A DNA stretch of 64,000 nucleotides from contig CAMHQD010000006.1 of assembly GCA_946187345.1 (NCBI GenBank), positions 1-64,000 of the forward strand. The letters run 5' to 3'. The position numbers and the translations under genes were made by a program. Numbering within the stretch: the first letter of the stretch is position 1; each line of letters opens with the position of its first letter. Positions 1 through 9,687 of the stretch are shown one piece after another. Below the pieces are notes generated by a model. It did not search any database. It was not told where the DNA came from and worked only from the letters and a program-made list of their open reading frames with translations. The DNA comes from an uncultured Porphyromonadaceae bacterium (GTDB taxonomy: Bacteria; Bacteroidota; Bacteroidia; Bacteroidales; Muribaculaceae).

Positions 1-264
1 CACAACCTTAAATATTGTAGTTCAATATAATAATGAAGTTATTCACAACCTGTGAACAACTTGCAAAGTTAATAATTTTTTGTCGGATTTTTGTCATTTC
101 GTTGTTGAAAACCCTGCAAAAATCTTCTTAAAAAAAATTAATAACTTTATTTGGACTTTTCAGGCCGGTTTTTATATATGTTTACGGCTGAATTTTCCAA
201 AAAAAGTTATTGATTTCTTTTCACATAATATTCACACGTTTTTCACAGGTTTTTCACAACCGCG
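1..264. promoter_or_regulatory. AT-rich intergenic region with DnaA-box-like repeats (candidate oriC or iteron region)
   Basis: TTATTCACA (39-47) opposed to TGTGAACAA (51-59); four TTTTCACA-like units starting at 218, 229, 240 and 251, exactly 11 bp apart; AT-rich spacer. Confidence 0.45.
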
Positions 265-1467
265 TTACAAGGCGAGAGGCAATTCAATGGCAAATGTTGT
301 TCCGCGTCCAATCTCACTGTCTTTGACGTAGATGCGGCCGGCATGGTATTCCTCGATGATGCGTTTTACGAGAGTCAGTCCAAGACCCCAGCCACGTTTT
401 TTGGTTGTGAAACCTGGGGTGAAAACGTTCTTGAAGTTCTTGCGCGCGATACCTTTGCCGCTATCCTTGACGAGAATGATGGCTTGTGTGGTGGTTATTG
501 AGACAGTTATGTCTAAGCGGCCCTCGCCGTCCATGGCGTCCACGGCGTTTTTCGTCAGGTTTTCCATTACCCATTCAAATAATGACTGGCAGAGCATCAC
601 TGTGGATGTGGCCGTCTGGTCATCGGCATGAATGGTAAGTGTCACACGTTTAGGGATGCGCGCGCGCATATAACCGAGGGCTTGCTCTACTGCGGGGCCG
701 ATGGGAACCAGTTCCTTGTCGGGCATGCTGCCGATTTTTGAGAAGCGGTCGGCAATGGTCGACAGGCGTTGCACGTCTTTATCCATGTCTGCAACTATCT
801 CATGGTCTACTCCCATTGTGTCTAACATTTGAACCCAGGCCATCAGCGACGAGATCGGTGTGCCCAACTGGTGGGCGGTCTCCTTGCTCAATCCCACCCA
901 CACTTTGTTTTGTTCTGCCCGCTTGACACTCATCAGGGCAGTGTAGGCGATAGCTATAAAGATAAGCACTACCGCGAGTTGCACATATGGGAAATATGCG
1001 AGGCGAGTGAGTAGTGTTGAGTCCTCATAATAGATGTGCTGGGTGGTTTGTTCGTCAATGACAATATCAATTTTATTGCGCGAATTTTGCAATTTGGCCA
1101 ATTTGTTTTTGAGAAAATCAAGGTTGGCCTCGCTCAATTCCAGCGGATTGAGGCTATCAACAGGTTCCGGCAGCCTGAAGTTGCGTTGCAGCAGAATTTG
1201 TCCGTCCCCGTCAACGAGCAGCACAGGAATATTGTGGTTGCTTTCGATTATTGACAGAAGGAAGTCGACATCACCCTCACCGGTAGGTGAGGCGAGTTCC
1301 TTGGTCGCGTCGGCCCAAATCTCCATGCGCAGTCGCTCCTGCTCGGCAAGGTCACGTGCCAAATTGTTGCTGATGATGAGAAATACTGCCACGAGCACTA
1401 ACGAGATGGCTACAAAGGCCACCTTGTAGATGCGTCGCGAGTCATATATGTCGCGCAAGTTTGCCAT
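265..1467 (-). CDS. Sensor histidine kinase (two TM segments, HisKA/HATPase)
   Basis: SKETAHQLGTPISSL H-box, ENLTKNAVDAM N-box, DSGKGI and GWGLGLTLVKRI G-boxes. Confidence 0.9.
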   Translation of the reverse strand: MANLRDIYDSRRIYKVAFVAISLVLVAVFLIISNNLARDLAEQERLRMEIWADATKELASPTGEGDVDFLLSIIESNHNIPVLLVDGDGQILLQRNFRLPEPVDSLNPLELSEANLDFLKNKLAKLQNSRNKIDIVIDEQTTQHIYYEDSTLLTRLAYFPYVQLAVVLIFIAIAYTALMSVKRAEQNKVWVGLSKETAHQLGTPISSLMAWVQMLDTMGVDHEIVADMDKDVQRLSTIADRFSKIGSMPDKELVPIGPAVEQALGYMRARIPKRVTLTIHADDQTATSTVMLCQSLFEWVMENLTKNAVDAMDGEGRLDITVSITTTQAIILVKDSGKGIARKNFKNVFTPGFTTKKRGWGLGLTLVKRIIEEYHAGRIYVKDSEIGRGTTFAIELPLAL

Positions 1468-1508
1468 CCTTGTCAGTCACTGATATCTAAATTTTATTAA
1501 TCCGTAGA

Positions 1509-2363
1509 TTATATGGAAGATTGTCTGACATCATCGGCAATCCAGCGGGCCACGCTATGTGTCGTGTTGGCTTCAATGACATGGTTAGCGATGGCTTTCA
1601 CCTCGTCAAACGCGTTGGCCGGAGCTACACTCACCGTCGCCGCCCGCATCATGGCTATGTCGTTGCGGTTGTCGCCAAACACCACGATGCGGTCTGCGTC
1701 AACGCGCCGTGCCATCTCGATGATGGCGCTGGCCTTGGTGCAGCCGGTGGCGGATATTTCGAAGTAGCCGTTGTCAGGCTCAACAGGATCATGATAGAGC
1801 ATCATCTGGCAATCGATACCTTCATCGGCGATGTTGTCGCGGATAACACGCAGGTTTTCATAACGGTTCATTGAGAAGATGAATAGCGCGTCGTCGGCAA
1901 TGTCGAGATAATGTGGCTCATCAAGGTGAAAACTCTTGAATTGAAGTCCGGTGCGCTGGGCGACAAATGTGCTCTCTTGCCGGCTCATCGGGCCGTAATG
2001 CCAGGTGTGCAACCAGTTACCGCGGCGGCGATAGATAAATGGCCGCACATCGTGACGGCGCATCACCTCATCGATGGCGGTCACCACATCGGGTGAGATG
2101 ACGTTGGTATGGACATAGTCACATTTGACGGGGTCCCACCACGCCGCGCCGCCAATGACGATAAACGGCATTGTGGCTGCGGGCAGCCGGCGCATGATGG
2201 GCATTACAGTGGCCGGAGTGCGTGCCGTGGCGATGGTGAATACCGCGCCGTGGTGACGGATGGCATCATCAAGCAGACGCGCACTCTCGTCGCTAATCAT
2301 CGAGGTGTCGTCAAGCAGTGTGCCGTCAAGATCACTTATGTATAGCGTCCGGGGCTTATCCAT
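1509..2363 (-). CDS. HAD superfamily (Cof-type) hydrolase
   Basis: ISDLDGTLLDD motif I and VVFGDNRNDIAMM C-terminal motif. Confidence 0.9.
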   Translation of the reverse strand: MDKPRTLYISDLDGTLLDDTSMISDESARLLDDAIRHHGAVFTIATARTPATVMPIMRRLPAATMPFIVIGGAAWWDPVKCDYVHTNVISPDVVTAIDEVMRRHDVRPFIYRRRGNWLHTWHYGPMSRQESTFVAQRTGLQFKSFHLDEPHYLDIADDALFIFSMNRYENLRVIRDNIADEGIDCQMMLYHDPVEPDNGYFEISATGCTKASAIIEMARRVDADRIVVFGDNRNDIAMMRAATVSVAPANAFDEVKAIANHVIEANTTHSVARWIADDVRQSSI

Positions 2364-2489
2364 ATCAATACAGGTCGCAAATGATTCGCGACCGCAAAAT
2401 TACTCAATAATTGACAATTAAGAAAGACAATAGTTATGTAATTTTATAAAAAAAGAATCTGGATTATCGAATTTGCGGTAGCGCACACC

Positions 2490-4400
2490 TTAATTTGATG
2501 TGCCGGTGATGTACTCGTGAAGGTCACGGTAGAATGGGTGCCGCGTCAGTGTGTCGCTGTCGCCGATGATGATAAGTTTGCTGCGGGCACGAGTGATGGC
2601 GACGTTCATGCGGCGCAGGTCGCGCAGGAAACCGATGTCGCCATGCTCGTTGCTTCGTACCATACTGATGATGATCACATCGCGCTCTTGTCCTTGAAAA
2701 CCGTCAACGGTGGCCACCGTGATAGCGCGTCGTAGCGGCTTGAGCGTCTTGCTGAGTTTGACCAGATGACGCAGGTGGTGCACTTGGGCGCGGTAGGGCG
2801 AGATGATGCCGATGTCGATGCCTTCATCGCGCAGCCGCGCGGCGCCAATGCGTTCAACATAACGCTCTGTCACCTCGATGGTGAGTTGAGCCTCGGCCTC
2901 GTTGTACCGGCCCACACCTCCGCGGCCGGTCTGCTCGCCTGTCTCCCGTTCGGAGCCTTGCTCCCCCTCTTTTGGGAGGTGGTTGGTGGAAGGACTGTTT
3001 GGACTAACCCACTCGACTGGGTTGTCGAGGTCAAGGATGGACCTGTCGCGCACACTCGGGTCGCTCTGAACCCGGTCGTGATAAAACCAATGGTTGCTGA
3101 AGGCGAGAATGCGCTCATTCATCCGATACTGCACGCCCAGCATTGTCACCGCCGTCGGGCACGTCTGCACGATACGTTCCATCAGTGTTACCCCCAGTCC
3201 GCCCTTGAGTGCGGTAAGGGTTTTGACAGTGGGAGGCAACTGGCAGTGGTCGCCGGCAAAGATGACGCGGTGTGCCCTTGCGATGGCAATCCAGCAGGCT
3301 GCCTCAAGGGCTTGGGCGGCCTCGTCGATGAATAGCGTGCCGAAGCGCGTGCCCTCCAGCACGCGGTTGGCACTGCCGGCGAGGGTGCAGGCTATCACGC
3401 GGGCGTTATTGAACACGTTGTCGTGGATGCGCACCTCAAGTTCGGTGATGCGGCTTGAGAGGCGGTCAATCTTCTGATGGGCAGCCTCTGTTTTGTGCCG
3501 CGCGCCGCGCAACTGCCGCAACGCTTGCCGCATGGCCCATAATTGGGGGTAGTCAGGGTGGGCCTCATATTGCCGCTCATAGGTCAAGCCGAGCATCCGG
3601 TCGGTAACGCGCGAGGGATTACCCACGCGCAGCACGGCGATACCGCGGTCGGCGAGTTGCTCGGCAATCCAGTCGACGGCCATATTACTCTGGGCACACA
3701 CGAGCACCTGATTCTCGCGACGCAGTGTCTCGCCGATGGCCTCCACAAGTGTGGTGGTCTTGCCTGTGCCCGGTGGCCCGTGCACAACGGCAACGTCCTT
3801 GGCGCGCATCACCATTTTCACGGCTTGCTGTTGGGTGGCGTTCAGCCACGGCAGCGACGGGCCGCCAAAGGTGAACCACTCAGGCTCACGGCGGCCGTAG
3901 AAGGTGTTGCGCAACTGCGCCAAACGGCTGTCGGCAGGGGCTCGCATCACGCGGTCCAGCGCGCCGAGCATCAGCCGGTAGGTTGTCTCGTCAAACGATA
4001 ACTGCACGCCCACCCGGTCGGCGCGGCGCAGGCGACCTGCGGCTGCCTCGTCTGGCACCGCAATCAACATGCGGTCGCCGTCCACAAGACTCACTGTGGC
4101 CGTGAAGTCGAGGTAACGGATGTCATCAAGGCCGGTAATCTCAAAGAACATCACCGCCTTGCCTGGCTCGAAGCCGTGGTCCACATCGCCAAGCGACGCG
4201 TCGCGCCTGACCTCCACAGTCAGTTGGTTGAGCGAGTTATAACGCTGGGCTCCGATGGCGACCGGCCACCAGCACTCGCCGCGGCGAGTCTTGCGGTCGA
4301 CACCGTCCACCTGCGATAGCCGCCGCAGTTCATCACGCTCATGGTCACGCTCCATCTCGATGAGATGCCGTTGACGCATCAGTTCCGTTATCGGTAGCAT
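2490..4400 (-). CDS. AAA/DNA2-like superfamily 1 helicase (IGHMBP2-like)
   Basis: Walker A GPPGTGKTTT, FIDEAAQALE, GDHCQLPPT, VDGFQGQERDVIIISMVRSN, NVAITRARSKLIIIGD. Confidence 0.9.
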   Translation of the reverse strand: MLPITELMRQRHLIEMERDHERDELRRLSQVDGVDRKTRRGECWWPVAIGAQRYNSLNQLTVEVRRDASLGDVDHGFEPGKAVMFFEITGLDDIRYLDFTATVSLVDGDRMLIAVPDEAAAGRLRRADRVGVQLSFDETTYRLMLGALDRVMRAPADSRLAQLRNTFYGRREPEWFTFGGPSLPWLNATQQQAVKMVMRAKDVAVVHGPPGTGKTTTLVEAIGETLRRENQVLVCAQSNMAVDWIAEQLADRGIAVLRVGNPSRVTDRMLGLTYERQYEAHPDYPQLWAMRQALRQLRGARHKTEAAHQKIDRLSSRITELEVRIHDNVFNNARVIACTLAGSANRVLEGTRFGTLFIDEAAQALEAACWIAIARAHRVIFAGDHCQLPPTVKTLTALKGGLGVTLMERIVQTCPTAVTMLGVQYRMNERILAFSNHWFYHDRVQSDPSVRDRSILDLDNPVEWVSPNSPSTNHLPKEGEQGSERETGEQTGRGGVGRYNEAEAQLTIEVTERYVERIGAARLRDEGIDIGIISPYRAQVHHLRHLVKLSKTLKPLRRAITVATVDGFQGQERDVIIISMVRSNEHGDIGFLRDLRRMNVAITRARSKLIIIGDSDTLTRHPFYRDLHEYITGTSN

Positions 4401-4420
4401 TAATTGTAGTGTAATAAATG

Positions 4421-4463
4421 AGCTCTAAGAAATCTTAGAATTCTGAGATTTCTTAGAGCTTTT
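4421..4463 (-). terminator. Hairpin terminator between TonB-like gene and helicase gene
   Basis: AGCTCTAAGAAATCT...AGATTTCTTAGAGCT inverted repeat. Confidence 0.6.
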
Positions 4464-4490
4464 AGTGTACTCAGATTATAACACGTGTGG

Positions 4491-5432
4491 TCACTCGGGG
4501 AGGATAAAGTCAACCGGTACCTGGACGGTAGCGCTGACCGGCTCGCCGTCGATGCTGGCGGGGTTGAACGGTGGCAGAGCCTTGACCACGCGCAACGCCT
4601 CGGCATCCTGCTCGCGCGACAAGCCCGGTGAGGCGATAGTGGCCTCTGTGACACGGCCGTCAGTGCCAAGTTTGGCGGCGACAATGACGCGGCATGCCTG
4701 ACGGGATTTCAACGCGTCTTTGGGCCATTTTAACCGTTGCTGAACCTCGGCTTTGAGGGCCTTGTTGCCGCCCGGGAACGTGGCGTAGACAACTTGTGCC
4801 GGCTTGACCTCACTCTCGTCGTTGCCGTGAGCCAACTCGATGAGTTCATCGTCGCGCCACTCGCGGGTGCCTGACAGCGTGCCGAGGTCGCTAAGCAGCG
4901 AGGAGCAATAGTCGCGGCGCACGGCGTTGTCATCTCGTGCGATGATGTCGCGCAGCAGCGCGCGGCCTTGCTCATAGCAACCCAGGCTGATGAGCGTTGT
5001 GGCGCGCTCCTCGGCCAAATCCATGTTGTCGGGCAGTGCCTCGGCCATCAGGTCGAGCACTCGCATCGCCTTGATGGTGTCGCCCTGTTGCTTGAATGCC
5101 AACTGGCACTCGTAGCCAATCCACGCGAGCGTCTTGGCGCCGTCGGCATCCATATTCTCGAAATTGTCGCCCAGTTGGGGTCCCAGTTTCTCCATGGCTT
5201 TCTTTAGCCAGTCGAGGCCGGTGGCGGCATCGCCGCGGCGGGTGGCCGTCGCGCCGAGGTAGCCCAGGGTCTGCACGTCATCGTTGCCGGCCTTGTGTAG
5301 CGTGGTGAACAGGCGGTAGGCGTTGTCATATTCACCGGCGCGGTAGGCCTCAATCGCGGTGTCGTAGTCGTCGGCCGCCACGGCGGTCATCGCCGTGATG
5401 GCCATCAGAGCGAGAGCGATAATTTTTTTCAT
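4491..5432 (-). CDS. TPR-containing protein with C-terminal TonB-like domain
   Basis: Signal peptide MKKIIALALMAITAMTAVA; C-terminal GTDGRVTEATIASPGLSREQDAEALRVVKALPPFNPA typical of energy-transducer TonB; internal start chosen over the 5537 ORF start. Confidence 0.75.
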   Translation of the reverse strand: MKKIIALALMAITAMTAVAADDYDTAIEAYRAGEYDNAYRLFTTLHKAGNDDVQTLGYLGATATRRGDAATGLDWLKKAMEKLGPQLGDNFENMDADGAKTLAWIGYECQLAFKQQGDTIKAMRVLDLMAEALPDNMDLAEERATTLISLGCYEQGRALLRDIIARDDNAVRRDYCSSLLSDLGTLSGTREWRDDELIELAHGNDESEVKPAQVVYATFPGGNKALKAEVQQRLKWPKDALKSRQACRVIVAAKLGTDGRVTEATIASPGLSREQDAEALRVVKALPPFNPASIDGEPVSATVQVPVDFILPE

Positions 5433-5533
5433 AGCGGTGGGGACGAGACTTCGTCTCGCATTACAAAACCAATTACCAATTCTTTTTCTCGGGTTATTCA
5501 ACCCCCTCCTTAAGGAGGGGGAAGGGGGAGGCT

Positions 5534-6076
5534 TCAATAATTCTCGGCCTTGAGTTCAAAATAAGCGCGGGCGTGCTTGCACACGGGGCACTCCTCCGGG
5601 GCTTGCTTGCCCACGACGATGTGGCCGCAGTTGCGGCACTGCCACACGGCGTCGCCGTCGCGCGAGAACACCAGTCCCTGCTCCACGTTGTCAAGCAGGC
5701 GGCGGTAGCGCTCCTCATGGGCGCGCTCGATGGCTGCAACACCGTCCATCACCTCGGCAATCTCGTCGAAGCCCTCCTCGCGGGCCTCGCGGGCCATGCG
5801 CACGTACATATCGGTCCACTCGTGGTTCTCACCCTCGGCGGCGGCGCGCAGGTTGTCGGCGGTGGGCTTGATGGCGCCGCCCTCGAGCAACTTGAACCAC
5901 AGTTCGGCGTGCTCCTTCTCCTGGGCCGCTGTCAACTCAAAGATGGCCGCAATCTGCTGGTAGCCGTCTTTCTTGGCCTTGTTGGCAAAATAAGTGTACT
6001 TGTTGCGAGCCATCGACTCGCCGGCGAATGCCTCAAGCAGGTTCTGCTCGGTCTTTGTTCCTTTTAATGATTTCAT
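5534..6076 (-). CDS. Rubrerythrin (ferritin-like domain with C-terminal rubredoxin)
   Basis: LLEAFAGESMARNKYTYFANKA and C-terminal CRNCGHIVVGKQAPEECPVCKH. Confidence 0.93.
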   Translation of the reverse strand: MKSLKGTKTEQNLLEAFAGESMARNKYTYFANKAKKDGYQQIAAIFELTAAQEKEHAELWFKLLEGGAIKPTADNLRAAAEGENHEWTDMYVRMAREAREEGFDEIAEVMDGVAAIERAHEERYRRLLDNVEQGLVFSRDGDAVWQCRNCGHIVVGKQAPEECPVCKHARAYFELKAENY

Positions 6077-6090
6077 AGTTTTTTTTGTTA

Positions 6091-6236
6091 AGGGGTTGAG
6101 GGCTTGAGGGGTTGAGCCTCGCGCTGGCGCGCTCGGGGATATTTGTAGGGCCTCGCCTTGGCGTGGCCGCTATATCGGCAATTCATTTATTCCCATTTGC
6201 GGCAGCAAATGGCTCAACCTCTCAACCCCTCAACCA
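6091..6236. repeat. GGTTGAG-family intergenic inverted-repeat element, copy 1
   Basis: Outer arms GGGTTGAG..CTCAACC; inner CCATTTGCggcaGCAAATGG and GAGCGCGccaGCGCGAGGC modules (read on the minus strand). Confidence 0.7.
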
Positions 6237-6245
6237 GTGAACGAA

Positions 6246-8051
6246 TTATTTGATTTTCTCGGGATTGAGTTCGGGCAAGAGCACTCCGGCGTCCTCCTCG
6301 GTGTTGCGCTTGAGCAGTTCCTCCACGCTGTCCACCACATTGACGATATAGTCGGCGAGTTTCTCGGCCTCGCAGATGATGTCCATATAGAGGATACCAG
6401 CCTCGTAGGGGTACTTCTTGTTGTTGATGTTCTCGACGTTGGCACTGCGGCAGTGGTTGCGGAACTCGTTGATTTCGCGCTCCTTCTCATAACTGCGGCG
6501 CAGGTCGTCGAAGTTGGCCCCGTCCACATCGACCAGAATACCCATCATGTTGGTCATCGCCTGGGATACATACTTGAGCATGAGGTCGATGTTCTTGTAG
6601 TTATACTCCACAAAGTGGGCGTCGCTCTGCATCTTGCGCACAAACGTCTTGGCGATATTGTTGCAACTGTCGGCAATCGACTCGAGTTCACTGACGATGT
6701 TGAGCAGCGTGGCGATACGCATCTTGGAGGCGTGACTCAGGCGGCCGTCCATCACCTGGTTGAGATAGTTGGCGATCTCAATCTCCATGCGGTCGCTGAT
6801 GTCCTCATATTTATAGATGCGCTCCAATAGTTCGTCAAATTCTTTGGTGCCTAACTTGGTGTGCACCAGTGTCTTGACCATACCGAACATGCGCTCCACC
6901 CTCTGGGCCATCACCACGGTCTCACGTTGTGCCTGCAGGATATTGAGTTCGGCGGCACCCACCAGGCCGGCGCTGATATACTTGAGTTGCGACTCGCTGT
7001 CCTCGGCCGGCTTGGTCTTGATAAAGTAGTCGACAATCTTCACCATCAGTCCGGTGAAGCCCAGCAGCAGCAACAGGTTGCACGTGTTGTACATGGTGTG
7101 GTAGACGGTTAGGCCCCACGATGTGGCTGCGCGCATCGATGCCAACTGTGCGTCGGTTGCCGCGTCGGCGCTGGCGTAGAGGGCCGTCGGGTCGCCAAAG
7201 CCAAGTGCATCGGTCACGTTGGCCGCCAACTTGACAAAGAGGAAGAACACCGGTACCATCCACACCGTGCCAATCAGGTTAAACAGCAAGTGGACGCCCG
7301 CCGCTTTCTTGGCGTTGGCGTTGCCGCCCAACGAGGCGAGCAGCGGCGTGACGGTAGTGCCCACGTTGCTGCCCAGCACGATGGCACACGCCATGTCAAA
7401 CGGTATCCAGCCCTTGGTGCTCATGATGAGCACAATGGCTATCGTGGCGGCACTCGACTGGATGACCATCGTCACAACCATACCCACAAGGAAGAAGAGG
7501 AGCACAGACAAGTAGCCCATCTCGGTGTAGTTCTTCAACGCGGCAAAGAGTTCCGGCGACTTGCTCAGGTCGGGCACATTGTCCTGAATGAATTCCAGAC
7601 CATAGAAAAGGAAGACAAAACCGATGATGAACTCGCTGATTGACTTCCACTTGCTTTTCTTGGTGAACATCAGCGGCACCGCGATGGCAAGCAGCGGCAG
7701 CAGGTATTTTGTCAGGCTCACAGAGAAGCCGAAGAATGTCACCACCCATGTGGTGAATGTCGAGCCCACATTGGCGCCCATAATCACGGCCACACTCTGC
7801 TGGAGTGTCATCAGGCCAGCGTTGACAAAACTCACCACCATCACCGTCGAGGCACTCGAACTCTGGATTAACGCGGTGATTGTCACACCGGTGAGCATAC
7901 CCACCCACTTGTTGCGTGTCATGGCCGACAGGATGTCGCGCAACTTGCCGCCGGCGGCCTTCTGCAAGCCCTCGCTCATCACCTTCATGCCATAAAGGAA
8001 CAGCCCCACGGCACCCAAAAGTGAGAGGAAGTTAAGGAACGAATAGTCCAT
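6246..8051 (-). CDS. Na/Pi cotransporter family protein with PhoU-like C-terminus
   Basis: GLFLYGMKVMSEGLQKAAG, repeated QSSSA motifs (TALIQSSSAST, MVIQSSAATIA), GANVGST and GSNVGTT. Confidence 0.92.
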   Translation of the reverse strand: MDYSFLNFLSLLGAVGLFLYGMKVMSEGLQKAAGGKLRDILSAMTRNKWVGMLTGVTITALIQSSSASTVMVVSFVNAGLMTLQQSVAVIMGANVGSTFTTWVVTFFGFSVSLTKYLLPLLAIAVPLMFTKKSKWKSISEFIIGFVFLFYGLEFIQDNVPDLSKSPELFAALKNYTEMGYLSVLLFFLVGMVVTMVIQSSAATIAIVLIMSTKGWIPFDMACAIVLGSNVGTTVTPLLASLGGNANAKKAAGVHLLFNLIGTVWMVPVFFLFVKLAANVTDALGFGDPTALYASADAATDAQLASMRAATSWGLTVYHTMYNTCNLLLLLGFTGLMVKIVDYFIKTKPAEDSESQLKYISAGLVGAAELNILQAQRETVVMAQRVERMFGMVKTLVHTKLGTKEFDELLERIYKYEDISDRMEIEIANYLNQVMDGRLSHASKMRIATLLNIVSELESIADSCNNIAKTFVRKMQSDAHFVEYNYKNIDLMLKYVSQAMTNMMGILVDVDGANFDDLRRSYEKEREINEFRNHCRSANVENINNKKYPYEAGILYMDIICEAEKLADYIVNVVDSVEELLKRNTEEDAGVLLPELNPEKIK

Positions 8052-8259
8052 CTAATTGATTGTTAATGTGTTAATCTTTTATTGAGTAGCAACGGCAGGC
8101 TAATGCCCACTTTTGATGTTACAAAGTTAACACAAACCAACGGAACTGCAAAACCTTTTTCTCGTATTTTCATATTTATCACGTTAGTGGATATTTTATG
8201 GAAATTCGAGTTCAGGAATTTGATTCGGCGATAAAATCGGGCGGTTTGTCTATTTTGGG

Positions 8260-8290
8260 TTGGACGGCACGCGGGAATTCGCTACCTTTG
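8260..8290 (+). promoter_or_regulatory. Bacteroidota-type promoter upstream of tolC-like gene
   Basis: TTGG-N19-TACCTTTG. Confidence 0.6.
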
Positions 8291-8320
8291 TGGTGACGAA
8301 AAATAATCACTTCCTTCATT

Positions 8321-9637
8321 ATGTCACAATTCAAGATTATGCTTGCCTTGGCGCTGGCGCTGGCTACGACCGGCGCCGGCGCCAAGTCGTGGACCCTGCA
8401 ACAGTGCATCGACCACGCCAAGCAGCAGAACATCTCTATCAAGCAGCAGCGGGTGAGCGTGGCTCAGGCCGAACTTGACGTGAGTGACGCCAAGGCGGCG
8501 CGCCTGCCGTCGGTCAACTTCTCCACCGGTCAGCGTTACAACAACCGTCCCTTCTCCAAGTATTCGGCAATGGTCAACGGCAGTGAGGTCATCACCGTCG
8601 ATAACCGCAACAGTTACACCGGCACCTACAACATCAGCGCATCGATGCCTCTCTATGACGGCGGGAAAATCAAGAACAACATCGAGTTGAAAAAACTCAA
8701 CACCCGCATCGCCGAGTTGAATGTCGATGCCGCCTCCCTCACCATCGAGGAGGAGATTACGCGCGTCTATATCCAAATCCTCTATAGTCAGGAGGCCGTC
8801 ACCCAAGACGGCGAGCAGATTGCCCTCAGTGAGGCTCAAGTGGAGCGCGCCCATGCCCTGCTTGACGCCGGCCTGCTCAACCGCGCCGACGTGGCGCAAC
8901 TCGAGTCGCAACTTGCCAACGACCGCTACCAACTTGTGGCCGACCAAACTACCCTCGCCGACTATGAACTGCAACTCAAGCAGTTGCTCGAACTGGACGG
9001 CGACACCACTATCACCGTCGCCGACCCCTCCGTCACCACCGATGCCCTCGCGCCGCTGCCAACCAAGGCCGATGTCTATGCCGCCGCCCTTAACTCGCGG
9101 CCGGAGGTGCAAGCCAAGTTGCTCGCCCTCGACCGCAGTTCCATCGATGAGAAAATCGCTCGCGCCGGGCGCCTGCCCTCCATCACCTTGAGCGCCAGCA
9201 GCGGCACCAGCACCACCACCGGCAACGGCAACTTCTTCACGCAACTCAAGAACCAGTGGAGCAACGGCATCGGCCTCACGCTGTCTATCCCCATCTATGA
9301 CCGCGGCGCGACGCGCAACGCAATCTCGCGTGCCCGCCTCGAGCGCGAGAGCGACGAGTTGGCCCTCCAGAACACCCGCAAGCAACTGTGGAAGAGCATC
9401 GAGACCTATCACCTCAACGCCACCGGCGCGCAGCAACGCTATGCCGCCGCAACAGAGCGCGAGCGGGCCGCGCGTGCCAGTTATGAACTCACCAGCGAGC
9501 AGTTCCGCCTGGGTATGAAAAATATCGTTGAACTGCAAACCGACAAAACCGCCCTCTCGGCTGCCGTACAGCAAACCATCCAGGCAAAGTACACCGCCGC
9601 CCTCAACAGCGCCCTGCTGCGCCTCTACGCCAGATAA
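8321..9637 (+). CDS. TolC family outer membrane efflux protein
   Basis: Signal peptide, SWTLQQCIDHAKQQNISIKQQRVSVAQAELDVSDAKAARLP, two-repeat TolC architecture. Confidence 0.92.
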   Translation: MSQFKIMLALALALATTGAGAKSWTLQQCIDHAKQQNISIKQQRVSVAQAELDVSDAKAARLPSVNFSTGQRYNNRPFSKYSAMVNGSEVITVDNRNSYTGTYNISASMPLYDGGKIKNNIELKKLNTRIAELNVDAASLTIEEEITRVYIQILYSQEAVTQDGEQIALSEAQVERAHALLDAGLLNRADVAQLESQLANDRYQLVADQTTLADYELQLKQLLELDGDTTITVADPSVTTDALAPLPTKADVYAAALNSRPEVQAKLLALDRSSIDEKIARAGRLPSITLSASSGTSTTTGNGNFFTQLKNQWSNGIGLTLSIPIYDRGATRNAISRARLERESDELALQNTRKQLWKSIETYHLNATGAQQRYAAATERERAARASYELTSEQFRLGMKNIVELQTDKTALSAAVQQTIQAKYTAALNSALLRLYAR

Positions 9638-9687
9638 AAAGAGAAACAAGGAACTCCGGGACTCCCGGGAAACCAGAAAACTATAAA

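Noticed and set aside
5508-5527. CCCCCTCCTTAAGGAGGGGG palindrome as a regulatory site
   Set aside because: Lies between the rubrerythrin end and the TonB-like gene; could be a terminator or a dispersed repeat, but a single perfect copy here is not enough to assign function.
8324-9649. 441-aa minus-strand ORF opposite the TolC-like gene
   Set aside because: Antisense shadow of a strongly supported CDS; low-complexity GVLEGQLV-type composition, no domain.
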